A DNA stretch of 64,000 nucleotides, taken from NCBI GenBank assembly GCA_015350385.1, contig WNKI01000001.1, positions 7,837,433-7,901,432 of the forward strand, read 5' to 3'. The notes under the pieces are model-generated. The model was given only the letters and a program-made list of their open reading frames with translations. It was not told where the DNA came from and did no database searches. The number at the start of each line of letters is the position of its first letter. Within the stretch, counting starts at the first letter, position 1. The position numbers and the translations under genes are program-made. This document shows, one piece after another, positions 43,501-53,600 of this stretch. The DNA comes from Aculops lycopersici (Eukaryota; Arthropoda; Arachnida; Trombidiformes; Eriophyidae).

Positions 43501-44216
43501 GTGAAGCCAGGCATGCAAATGCACTTGAAATCACCGCGCTCATCTAAACAAGTGCCCTCGTTCATGCAGGGGTTCTTTTCGCACTCGTTTATGTTTATCT
43601 CGCACCTCGAGCCGGAGAAACCACGAGGACAGTCGCATTTGAAGGAACCCGGCGTATTTACACAAGCGCCTCCGTGTTCACAGGGCGAGCCCGCGGCACA
43701 CTCATCAATGTCCTGCTCGCAAAAGACACCTGTGAATCCTTTCGGACACTCGCAAGTGGCTATGCCGTCGACGGTGGACGAGGTGCAGGTTGCATTGTTG
43801 TGGCAGGGATTGTGGAAGCAACCATCGTCAAGTTGACACAACAATCCTATTTTGCCCGGCGGACACTCGCAATAGAAGTAGCCAACTCGATCGTGGCAAG
43901 TGGAACCCGACTCGCAGGCTGCCATCGAGCAGTCGTTGACATGAACAACTGAGGTGAACACATTGTCTTGTTGCTGTGGATGATGCTGTGGCTTGCCAGT
44001 GGTTGTTGAAATTGATGATAATATTGAATTTGGCGTTGATGTTGCAACTGGTTGTGCATTTGTTACTTGTTGGCTAGATGATTTAGTCTGTATCTGATTC
44101 AATGTTGTTGTTGTTGTTGTAACTTGTGATGTGGTGGCTAAATTTGATGTTGCTGTTGCTTGTTGAATTATAAAACCCAAGAGGGCAAACTTGATTAGCT
44201 TTACCGGATCGAGCAT
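40545..44216 (-). CDS. Notch: Notch receptor with only five EGF repeats
   Basis: A single-exon ORF of 1223 residues from the Met of MLDPVKLIKF, which opens a signal peptide; an upstream in-frame Met at 44288 adds 24 (numbering below counts from that Met). After a Thr/Gln/Ser-rich linker come five EGF repeats (118-305, DNA 43374-43937), LNR-A, -B and -C (329-359, 369-400, 457-490), the heterodimerisation domain (about 505-610), a membrane span (about 619-640), the RAM motif WFPEGF (654-659), about seven ankyrin repeats (773-1020), and a Ser/Asn/His-rich tail. Family role: ligand-triggered ADAM and gamma-secretase cleavage frees the intracellular domain to act with CSL. The five EGFs correspond in order to EGF9-13 of ordinary Notch. 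No furin (S1) site is apparent. Flies have 36 EGF repeats; C. elegans LIN-12/GLP-1 have 10-14. Confidence 0.95.
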   Translation of the reverse strand: MLDPVKLIKFALLGFIIQQATATSNLATTSQVTTTTTTLNQIQTKSSSQQVTNAQPVATSTPNSILSSISTTTGKPQHHPQQQDNVFTSVVHVNDCSMAACESGSTCHDRVGYFYCECPPGKIGLLCQLDDGCFHNPCHNNATCTSSTVDGIATCECPKGFTGVFCEQDIDECAAGSPCEHGGACVNTPGSFKCDCPRGFSGSRCEININECEKNPCMNEGTCLDERGDFKCICMPGFTGQHCQIDIDECASNPCQNGALCKDYVNSFRCLCQAGFWGERCELSHSSNLNQLNLNSLNNLNGNNCELNDCESKLQNGVCDEECNNLKCSFDGGDCLKPGNPWAKCGNPIACWVAFKNGECDPECNTPECLYDGDECSQQQFYRNPSSSSGSSISSSSSSSSSTSGNGASGGSANNNGSGNGRNNSNQHVVKKCDDRSDSYCLKNYANGVCDQECNTAECGWDGADCETAISNEIMPSAPSTLAQGLLVIRVEPAIEMGGRWDIELAQLLRKISLVTKTILKIQNFRQVDEGRGTEIELIADNRRCQHSCYNSTELIAKFLSALKERTKDFESSSLIRVQSFDSVPGFGPIQNSATAMYVVICAALIACTLVMVMTVGSKQKKVREKAITWFPEGFKPVLTSRNRDPTDRASKGRGVSTLQALGGNFFRGIKRRECTAAKEHQTDIDRCNGATTPNNGVIYHEPYDQYGEYGSTYNGTDTGTVIHADNQPSNEPMSPPVMPMNPINIEGPHGLTPLMVASMGTQFSKEPLGLVSYGTTCEMQGPTDSNVTDLLHRGAQVNLANKVTGETALHLAARHGRVDAARGLLERCDSQDVNAQDATGRTPLHAAIAADSMGVFELLIRCRGTDLNAQTHDGTTPLILATKVGTYSMLEELILNECEVTKSDANGKTALHWAAATNNVDAIRRLLAVRETNKDAQDLAEETPLFLAAKEGAKGAIEMLLSHNANKDISDEMDRSPIEIARLKQHYDIVRLLEEHEPPTPRSINSMHASSRQISPFSPATDGGSNSNGSSGPPPSYHSHTQSTGVKTPGGRQAQRAALARSNSTKPLIAEANIIRNNLQNHCKSVMVYQTDDFVDHNHNNTTHTGREVKTLGRRATKSTSSSHHTIQTHNNNNNNNNNHHLTSMSVYNVAMPPTPNSLTNSLSPVSSSMMSPPTSSFNHLNSPTHEVVELGSMADERKQTVYDQTAQQFGGFAFPPFCAQL

Positions 44217-46742
44217 CTTGAAGTCTTTCTCTCTCGTTCTATATATGTTTAGATGTGAAGTTCTTATCTTGAGTGTTGCTTTATGCAAATACTGATACTG
44301 ATACAGATATATACTGATAGATAATTATGCCACGCTTAATGAATCAATCAATGAATACCATACATAACAATTAAACCAAACAAAAATGTGCTCTCCGATC
44401 TATGCAATGATCTGGCTATTGTTGTTTTGTCTGGTTAAAAAGTTTACCGCACCACCATAGCTACCGTTAGCGCAACTACCGCATGCAAGGAAACCAGAGG
44501 TGCCAGTCGTCGAGGAGGCAAAGCGAACAACCGAAATGGGACCAGTGGGTCTGCTGCTGTTGCTTTGTCACTATAGTTGGTTGTGTGAGTGCGAGGAGGA
44601 TAGATCCAACGACTCGTTGTAGGTCCGTGCCGCACACATACACACACAGATGGACAAACGCACAAACCGAACTATAACTACTACTACTACTGCTGTACTG
44701 CTTCGCTCTTGCAGCCAGGCAAAAGTTGAGGGCAACAATTGCTGTTGCTTTTACTCTGGTCTGGTCTGGTCTCCGTTGATGCCACTGCTGCTTCTAATGT
44801 TGTAGCCTCATGTTGGCAAATCGAACTTTTGCGCGAGCACCAGACGCGTAGCGCATTCAAACGAACTTTGTCCAGTCGCCCAGGGAAGGGGAGTGAAGTG
44901 GATGCTGCCCCCTCGCCGCTCTCCGGTTGCCCCATTGGCCGACTGTTGCTTTCTCGGCTTTCGTCGGCGGCGGCGCAGCAGTCACTTGGTCGCCCGCCTC
45001 CGGGACGCGCGGCGCGGCGCGGCTGCGAGTTATAAATTTTGCGTCGCCTTCTCCTCAGCTCCTTGTTGTTCTTTCTTATCCTGCAGAATATAGTATAGTG
45101 AAGCAGAGAGGCAACAACAGCAACAGCACTAGCAGCAGACCTGCCGGCAGCCAAATGAGTTTGTTGTGGACTGACCGAAGGACCGACGAAGCTGTTGCTT
45201 GCCTGCCTGCCTGCCTGCAAGCTGCTGCCGTCTGGCGATGCTGCTAATGCGCCTAGAGCGCGCGCGCTAAGGAGACTCCAGTGTCTCATAACCGCCCGCA
45301 CTCGTCCGCGCCCCACTGGCGAACTTTTTGGCCAACGAATTGTTGCCGCTCGGGGTGTTTGGCGTTATCCAAATGAAAAAAATCACAAACAACACTGGCA
45401 TTCTGGGTAGCAAACTATTGGATTGAATCGGGGGAAGCCAAACCAGAATGGGCAGTTGCGAGACGGCTGGTGCAACGGCGGGCTTGTTCCCACGATTTAA
45501 GCGTTCCCACGGTTGCATCAGTTGCCAGCCTCCTCGACTCTCGGCATCGTCGTCGTCTTGTTCGCTGCTGCGCATGTGTTTGCCTCGCTTTACTCGCACT
45601 GGGCAAATCTAGCTAGCGAACAACCGAGGCAGTGGAAGCACCACCACCAATGGCAGCAACGACAACAACCACGAAAATCCACTGCAAAAACATTCGCTCC
45701 CATTGGCTCCGCACGTATGAGAGTGCTTAGTGGTGTAGATAGGAAACTGCGCTAACACTAAAGCTCCTACAAATTCTGGCACCACAACCAAACCCAGAGT
45801 TCCATCAACACGATGAGCAGCAAAGAGCGCGACCATGACCATGGCGCTCGCGAGCCACAACTAAAGCAACCATCGCCGGCAATCGCAACCCAAGGAACTC
45901 CTCCACCAGCCTAAGGAAGGAAGCTACTGATGGGTAGTGGGTAAGAAAAAGACAAGAGTCGCGGGGCCATTTGCGCTCCGCATTGGTCAACAGTGTCCGC
46001 CAGTCGGCTGGTATCCTCCCTCAAGAAACTCGCAAGCCGCAGTAGCCGTCGCCACTTGGCGGCGGCGGCGGCAGTGGTGGCGGCCCCAAATGTTTGGTGT
46101 CTCCCCCATTCTAAAGTCGATGAGCAGCAGCGGAGTGGTGGCGGTAGCATTAGCAGTAACAACTACTTGCAAATGAAATTGTGGCAGCCAAATAGGCGAA
46201 TTGTTGTTCGTGTCGCCGACAGGAAGGTAACGACGCCACGAGAAAGCGAGGCTCGGGCGACAATGGAAATGTTGCCGCCACCACCGCCGCCGCCGCATCA
46301 AAGTCTCGAGAATTTCCACTAAACCCTCAAGATTTGAGGCCACGCTAGTGGATTGAATGCTTTTGGTTCTACTGAGTATGTTGCTCACACAAATACAACA
46401 AAGAAGAGAGAGCTGCTAATAATAACAACAACAAGAACATCAATAACTAGCGAAAGCTGAAAGATTATGTCTACCCTGCTGAGTGTGTGAGCAATTGGCC
46501 AGCCGCCGACAATCGTGAATGTTTGCCATCCCTCCCTCTCTCTCCCTCGCCCTCTCGTGCATCTCTTGAACTCACTTTACTAGTTGACCGGGCTAGCAGA
46601 CGCAATCTTGGAACTCGAGACCACAACGCTCACTAACGAGTCGGGGAGTTGTTCTCAGAGTCAAATGGACGTTAGCTGACCTATGAACCACCCATAAAAC
46701 TACGTAACTTTACTTTTAGCCCGCGGAACTTTAGCGGCAAAT
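44217..46742. other. Region between Notch start and RFC3
   Basis: About 2.5 kb with the Notch promoter and the RFC3 3' flank. ORFs on both strands (for example 44687-45316 minus) are Arg/Ser/Ala-rich shadows of GC-rich simple sequence with no domain. Short CCTGCCTG and CAA repeats are scattered. The RFC3 stop is at 46743 on the minus strand. Confidence 0.45.
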
Positions 46743-47837
46743 TTACATCATATCATCATCAAAGTCCATGTCCAGGTCCATCGAAACAGAGGGCAGCAGG
46801 TTCTTCTTGTACATCAACATGTAACGGGCAACAAATGCTTCGAAGTGATATATTCTCTTTGATCCAAGGCGCATCTTGTGCTCATAGATGGCGGCCAGCT
46901 CTAAGAGGCCAGTTTTTACTCGTATGTCTCCATGCTTAAGTAACTCGTTTACTAATATCCGAAACACCAACTCTGGTGGAATCAGGTGAGCTTCGAGCTC
47001 GTAGAAAGCCGCTCGAACGGCCACTAGTTGCTGGACAGTCTGAGCTTCGGTAATTTTCTTAGCGCATTTCCTAATAAACTGAACCCACCCAGGTTGAATC
47101 GTTGTACAGCGGCCATTGAGTATGTAATCTGACTTCATTGTTTCCATCATCAGCAAGGCCCGACGCAAATTTCGTCCACTCTCTATGGCAACTTGTTGCG
47201 CCACTTGGGGTGTTAGAAAGCCATCACACTTCTCTTTAGCACTAACCTGGAGCAAAATTTTAGCTATCTCATCAGGCTTCGGAGCCGCGACTCTAATTAG
47301 CAGGCATCTCGACTTGATTGGTGCAATGATCCGACTAGATGACTCGGCACAAAGGATCAGACGGCACGAGGAAAGGTTCTCCTCCATTGTTCTACGTAGA
47401 GCATGCTGGGCATCTTTTGTTAGCCTATCGGCGTTTGAGATGACAATTGTTTTGAAAGTTTGGCTAAAATTATGCAACAATGCTGATGAGGCTGTGTTTT
47501 TTATCAAAGCTTGAATGACAACCTTGTCGTAAATTCCAACTTCGCTAGGATTCACTTCTATGTGGTAGTTGGAATTGATGGTTTTTATCTCTATCTTTCT
47601 CTTCGACGGTGTTTCGAAGCATTCGTTTTGGATATGAATCTTCTCGGCTCCTGGGCCGTAGATTTCCTTTAACAACAAATCAACTCTTGTCCTCTTTCCA
47701 GCTCCAGAAGGGCCAAAGATGAATAGATTAGGAAAATCTCCAGCACCAATGAGATTCTTTAGTTGGACAGCCTGACTCTGGTGGTAGTCAACGGTGGCCA
47801 ATGAGGCGGGTTTGTATTTGTCACAAAAAAGGGACAT
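46743..47837 (-). CDS. RFC3: Replication factor C subunit 3
   Basis: A 364-residue single-exon ORF; the start at MSLFCDKYKP fits the family (a second Met lies two codons upstream at 47843). It matches RFC3: CDKYKPASL, the Walker A GPSGAGKRT, then TPSKRKIEI and SNYHIEVNPSE, a NADRLTKDAQHALRRTMEE segment holding the Walker B-like region, the sensor/SRC motif KSRC, and a collar domain with LGSKRIYHFEAFVARYM. The clamp loader places PCNA on primer-template junctions. The tail is acidic (DLDMDFDDDMM). Length is close to human RFC3 (356). Confidence 0.95.
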   Translation of the reverse strand: MSLFCDKYKPASLATVDYHQSQAVQLKNLIGAGDFPNLFIFGPSGAGKRTRVDLLLKEIYGPGAEKIHIQNECFETPSKRKIEIKTINSNYHIEVNPSEVGIYDKVVIQALIKNTASSALLHNFSQTFKTIVISNADRLTKDAQHALRRTMEENLSSCRLILCAESSSRIIAPIKSRCLLIRVAAPKPDEIAKILLQVSAKEKCDGFLTPQVAQQVAIESGRNLRRALLMMETMKSDYILNGRCTTIQPGWVQFIRKCAKKITEAQTVQQLVAVRAAFYELEAHLIPPELVFRILVNELLKHGDIRVKTGLLELAAIYEHKMRLGSKRIYHFEAFVARYMLMYKKNLLPSVSMDLDMDFDDDMM

Positions 47838-50033
47838 ATTCAATAAATATTTCTGTCAATATAATAATATCTTAAAGTATAACAATGAATAAAATTTGAT
47901 TTTTCTTCCTCCTTTATATTTGGATGGATAGTAATAAATAATCACCTGAGGTAGCCGCAAGTGGTCGCCAAATTGTCGTGAGTTTACCTTTTTACGCGCG
48001 AACACGTTGTTGCCACAACCATTGCACGCGCAATGTTAAGCACGCGTCACTCGCCAAAGGTCTAAGCACCCTCTAGATTCACATACATGTATGTCATCGT
48101 AGCAGACTTCAGATAGTTATGATTGACAATCAACAGGTTGGAATCTGAGTCATCTATAACTATTTGTCTGAATAGACTGTCTGTAAAGAATACGGATATC
48201 ATATCATTGACACGAGCAAACCAAGCAACTAGGAATCTCCAGGTGGCCAAACTAGCCTTATCCATGTAATACAAGAGAATTTAGTGATTTATGACTGTCT
48301 AGAATGAGCAAGTGAGGTTAACAAGGTTTGTAATTAATCTAAACGGTGGCTAGTCGTAGCAGGGGAGTTGGAGAGGAGGATGTTACAAGTAGAACGAATC
48401 AGATGTGAACGTGATCACTGGTTTCCCTAGTTTGCCGGCAAGAGGTCGGGACTCGGTAGGAGCAGCAGGTTAATTAGTGAGCGAGCTAGTTGGTTTAAAA
48501 CACACGAACATATTTCTTTCCATGTGGAGACAGAAATGCTATTAGTGTGGTTAAGATGGATTACCGAAGCAATGATAGCTACCTCTACTGATTGGATCTC
48601 TGCCCTCCCAAGCTCGCGCGGAAGACACCTGTTCATGATCTCGGGGCGCAACGTGCGTTCCTCCGATGCAAAGCTCTTCTCTCTCATCAATCTCTGTTAG
48701 CTAGTCAGTCTTTCAGTTAGATGATTAGTTGACTGTATGGAAGATGGAAACAAAAGTGAGTCCAAGTAAGTTCCATCGCCCGCTACTAGATATCGCTGAC
48801 TGATTGCAGGCCTAAAGGTCTCGGCCAGTTAAGATGAGGCAAAAGGGGGAAAAGAAGAAAAGGAGCCGAGGTCTGATGGCTACCTGTTGGTCGATCCAAG
48901 TTAGCCGTCCGTTGGCTCGCATAGTCATATGCGACTACCTTACACTTTCGTGCGTTGGTTTGCTATTGAGTCGAGTATACGAATGAGAGACCGCGATCCT
49001 AATTGGACCGGACAAGTGCCATCGGCGAGAACCTGTCTGATCCAGTTAGCTGTTGTTGCTATCATTGCACTCGCCCGTAGAGCAGCGCCGGTAGGAAAGA
49101 GGAGAGTCACTATTATTTGCCATTCTCCAGTGTTAGTTCTTCTCTCAAGCTAGCTCGCCAGAGTCGTCGCAACCTGCGACTCGCTCAATTGGTCTTGCCT
49201 GCCGCTTGATCGATGCCTTGCTAGCTTGTTCGTCGGCTCGCTCCTACAGGTAGTTGTCGTGCACAGTAGCGTAAAGCTAGTGAAAGCTAACGACAAGTGA
49301 ATGAATGGGCAAGTGAGCGGGCGAGCGAACAGGCAAGCAAACGAATGAACAACAGGTAGGCAAACTCTTTCTTCGCCCTTCTGTTGCGCCCACTTTCTTT
49401 GCTCTGGTCCCTCCTCCTCCCCTCCTCTAGCCACTAGTCAGCCTTAGTTGCTAGATAGTTAGCTAGCTAATGCGAGTTTTTTGGCCACCGGCGGCCAAGC
49501 GAAGGGACAGAGAGCACAAGTTTCGACGAGACGAGGGGGGAATTACCGAGTTTTGTTGGATTGAATACTACAATCTAAACCAAGCAGCAAGCTAGCTAGT
49601 CGACATAACCTGCATTTGCTAAAGCGTTTACCAGGCTCTCTATTAAAACTACTACTCTCTGCTGGTTTGTTACCTGGTTGTTTGCCTCCTTTTGCGCCGC
49701 GCAACCGCCGCCGCCACCACCACCACCAACGCCACTACCACTGCTTCGCTTCGGCATCGTCTTCGGCGGTGCTTGGAGTAGTAGCTAGTGGCGCCGTTGT
49801 TGTCATGGCGGCAGTGGTTGTTGTGTTAAACAACATCGACTAAGACGACCAATTGGCGGTCTCTCTGGTCGACTGTCTAACTGGCTTGATGGTGAGCAAT
49901 TACGCGATTCTCCCTGCTTGCTATTTCTCACTCTTTTTCTTCTTATGAAAAATAGTCTTCGAGAGCGATAGAAAGAGAAGGAGAGGGAAAGAGACTAGGC
50001 AAATCGATCCACAAGGTTGCACAAAAGGCATAG

Positions 50034-50093
50034 TAGGACAGGATAGGATAGCATAGGATAGCATAGCACAGCATAGAATAACATAGAACTGCT
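50034..50093. repeat. Pentamer-type GATAG/CATAG repeat
   Basis: A run of ATAGGATAGC-like units with GCATAG variants, about twelve pentamers with drift toward the end. A simple repeat in the synthetase upstream region. Confidence 0.75.
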
Positions 50094-50617
50094 CTCTTTC
50101 TTCTCGAAGAGACATTCAACTGGTGGTTTAGGTGGTTGTATGGAGAGTATCGAGTGGAAGAGTTGTATTAGCTTGAGGAGTAGTAAATTCAACTCGTTGA
50201 GAGTTAAGGAGAAGTCAACAAAGGTGGGCAGAGCAACAAACGGTAGCGCGCTCATCACTAGCAACAACAGCAACCACAACAACAACGATAACAATAACAA
50301 TAACATTCAACCATTGAGCTAACCAGAATAGTTGATTTTCAGGTATCATCTTTCACATAGCACGCAATAGAAGTAGTAGCGGTAGTCTTAGTAATACAGA
50401 GAGTTGGTTAGTGTAGCTCATCTCAGGTAGTCAACCCGCGAGTCACCCTGTGCGTAGAGCGAGTCATATAGCACCGAAGCATCATCAATTGATTTGTGTC
50501 GGCACATAACCTAAGGGAGACAAAGTTACTGATCATCTCACTCGTGGCCACCAACACTTATGCTTTTCAGCAATCAACCAAGCAATCAAATATCCAAATC
50601 TAGATAGCAAACACAGA

Positions 50618-50678
50618 GTTACATAAATATATATATACTTTTATATATATCTATTTATATATATATATATATAAACAA
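50618..50678. repeat. TA-rich microsatellite upstream of acetyl-CoA synthetase
   Basis: TATATA runs interrupted by CTTT and CTATT, ending about 20 bp before the initiating ATG at 50698. It probably lies in the promoter or 5' leader; a role as a TATA region is possible but unproven. Confidence 0.7.
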
Positions 50679-50697
50679 ATCAAATCTAATCATCAAG

Positions 50698-53600
50698 ATG
50701 GCAAGTGATAACTATACCAACTCAGTGAAACTTTATCATCCAAGCGAACGATATAAACAAACCTCGCATATATCCTCATTGGAAGAATACAAGAGATTAT
50801 ATCAGCTTAGTATAGAGAATCCGCAAAAGTTTTGGCGCGACATTGCAATTAGTCAATTCTATTGGAAGACACTGCCTAGTGAGAAAGATTTTTTGAATTA
50901 CAACTTTGATCCAACTAAGGGGGCAATTTATGTTAAATGGATGGAAGGCGCCAAGACAAATATTTGTTACAATGCTGTTGATCGAATCATTGAACAAGGA
51001 AAGGGGAATAAGATTGCCTACATTTGGGAGGGAAATACTCCCGGTGAATCGAAGAAGATCACTTACAATGAGCTCAAGGATGAGGTTTCAAAGTTTGCGA
51101 ATGTTTTGAAATCATTTGGAATTCAGAAGGGTTCCCGTGTCGCTATTTACATGCCAGTTACTATTGAATTAGTCATTTCGATGTTGGCTTGTGCTCGAAT
51201 CGGCGCCATTCATACGGTTGTCTTTGCGGGCTTTTCCGCCGAGGCTCTAGCAGACCGGATGGTGGATGCCAAGTGCGCAGTGCTAGTCACTTCAGACGGA
51301 TACTATCGCGGCAACAAGTTGATTCAATTGAAAGAGATTGCTGCCGAAGCCCTTGAGCGTAGTTTTAACAGGTAAGTCACTAAACTATCAATGGAAAACG
51401 TTTACGTTGGTAGTGTAAATTAATGCTGAGTTTGACAGCATTGAGAGAGAAAGAGCGAGATAAAACTAGAGTAAACTTACATCTGATTAGGCATGCCGGT
51501 CGATAAAGACAGCGACAATCGGCCACAGGTAGCACAAACTTGTAACTGTCTTGCTCGTTCACCCGGTTGCTGGTACGCGCTCGCTAATTAATCTCACAAA
51601 CACCTAACATCCTTATCAACCCTTTCAATCTACCTGCAACAATATATGTCTAATACGCGCACGTACTTCTTGCACACGATTCGATGCTCGTAAACCCGAT
51701 CCACCTGTTGCTGAACGACACTTGCACACGATGCTATGCCCCGCAACCTCTGCACCAAAAACACATGTTTGTCTGTCGTTGATCATGACACGATTTGGAT
51801 TTGGTGTATTCCTCCAACGGGGTTTCAAATGATTTATTCTTTTATATTGATCCAACCTCTCGCATGGATATGACATTGACATTTTGATTTTCAAAAATTA
51901 CATCCAACATGAACTACCATCATCAGAGGCAACCGCATCAGAACTTGCATCGTTCATCGGCGCATTAATCTACCCGTCATCGTGACCGGCAATGGATCTA
52001 TAGCCAACTCACACTTACCCAATGGCCAGTCGTTGATTCGAAGACAAACTAATGGTTTCAATGGAACACCGAATGCAACGAATGGCCTATCAAATGGATC
52101 AATTAACCTGGTTGCTCAGCATGTTATTGTCAACAACAACAACATGATTAATGGTAACAACAACAACAATGGCAACTCGCAACCACAACAGCAGCAACAA
52201 CAGCAACAAGGAACTCCAATTCAACAACAACAAATGCCCATAAAGGCCATCTCATGGAATTATTCCATTGACGTTTGGTGGGACAAGGTTATGGCTGAGG
52301 CAAGCAACGAGTGCGAGCCAGTTTGGGTAGATGCAGAGGATCCGCTATTCATTTTATATACAAGGTAAGTTTTTGTTGCTATTTTAGTTACAGGAACATA
52401 ATGAAAACACAACGGCACGTTTTTATCATCCTTTTGGTTAGTTTGCGCGCGAAATTGATGATTGTTAGCGCGATAATAAGTAAGAGAGCTTGACTGAAAT
52501 CCAAAATTTAAGATTAGAGAGTGAAAACAAGAAGGAAGAATGAGAGAAATAAGAGGAGGGGAGAAGTCACTAGCCAGTTCATAGGTTTGGTGGCCAACCA
52601 ATTTTACCATCGTTGTTGTCTCTGGCTCGTGTTGCATTCTAGTTAGACCTCCAAGACGACGACCATTAGCAAGCCAAATTATGTAACATATATTCATTGC
52701 GGTGGTTAGCCACCGCTTTCCTAGTCTCGTCGGTTATGGTGGTGGTGGTTGCTGTTATTTTGTTAGTGGCAACGGTAGTAACTCGCGCGTGAAGAGAAAC
52801 CCAGAGTTTGATTCCTCTCTGACTAGAATTCGAACTCAAAGACAGACTAGCGAGAATCAGCAGCAATAACCACCGAGCGAAGGAACGGGATCGAAATGAG
52901 ATCATGTTGTTGCTGCTACAGTGGCAAAGACTACGATAACCACACTAGACCAAGTGCAGCTAGGCGAGTGAGAGTAATTAGAAGTTTGCGAGCTCGCCAG
53001 GCGCTGTGCACTCGGTCGGTGCGAGCGCCTGTTGATTCTCGCAAGCTCTTCAGCCGTCGTCGTCGTCGTCGTCGTCGTCATCGTCTTCGTAGTGTTCACC
53101 ATCCAGAGCCAGCTCAGTAGTCGCGGCCATTTACCTGGTCAGTGATACAGAGACTTGCTTCTCTCGACCGCCACCACCTTAGGCTGACTGTTGCTGGCAA
53201 GTTTAACGGTCTATTTATAAAATGTAGCTGCAAGAAGAGTCTTATCTTAGCGCTCATCAGCCGCAACGAAGTCGCAGGAGAGAGGAGGAGGAGGCATCAT
53301 CATTGATGGGACTTCTCCTCTGTTGCTTATTTCAGCAAACAGATGATTAGTTACGAGGGGGGAATGATACCACCGCCAGGTGAACCGTTTGACTACGAGA
53401 AAACGAAGAAGGAGAAGTCGTCGACGTCGACGACGAGACACTGAGCAAAATCTCTCGTCTTCTAGTTAAGGCGAGCACTCATCCGATAGAAGCGCCTTCG
53501 GTGGCTCGTCTAGCTTGTAACTCTCAAAGAAACGTTGACGATTAAAACAGCATCCAGGTAGCGAGAGTCTCGAAGTAGTTGCGGTATCCTTGGTGTTGAT

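Larger units (their letters stand above)
47838..50697. other. Region between RFC3 and acetyl-CoA synthetase
   Basis: About 2.9 kb with no recognised gene. It contains the divergent RFC3 and acetyl-CoA synthetase promoters, several copies of ACAGGTAG (48880-48889 inverted, 49246-49253, 49350-49359), a pentamer repeat (about 50034-50093) and an AT-rich tract directly before the synthetase start. A 70-codon minus-strand ORF at 48062-48274 has mixed composition but no recognisable similarity. Confidence 0.45.

Noticed and set aside
44687..45316. 209-codon minus-strand ORF upstream of Notch
   Set aside because: Arg/Ala/Ser-rich reading of GC-rich sequence with several overlapping ORFs in other frames; nothing recognisable.
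48062..48274. 70-codon minus-strand ORF
   Set aside because: Mixed composition makes it the most gene-like of the short ORFs, but no family, signal peptide or splice context could be supported.
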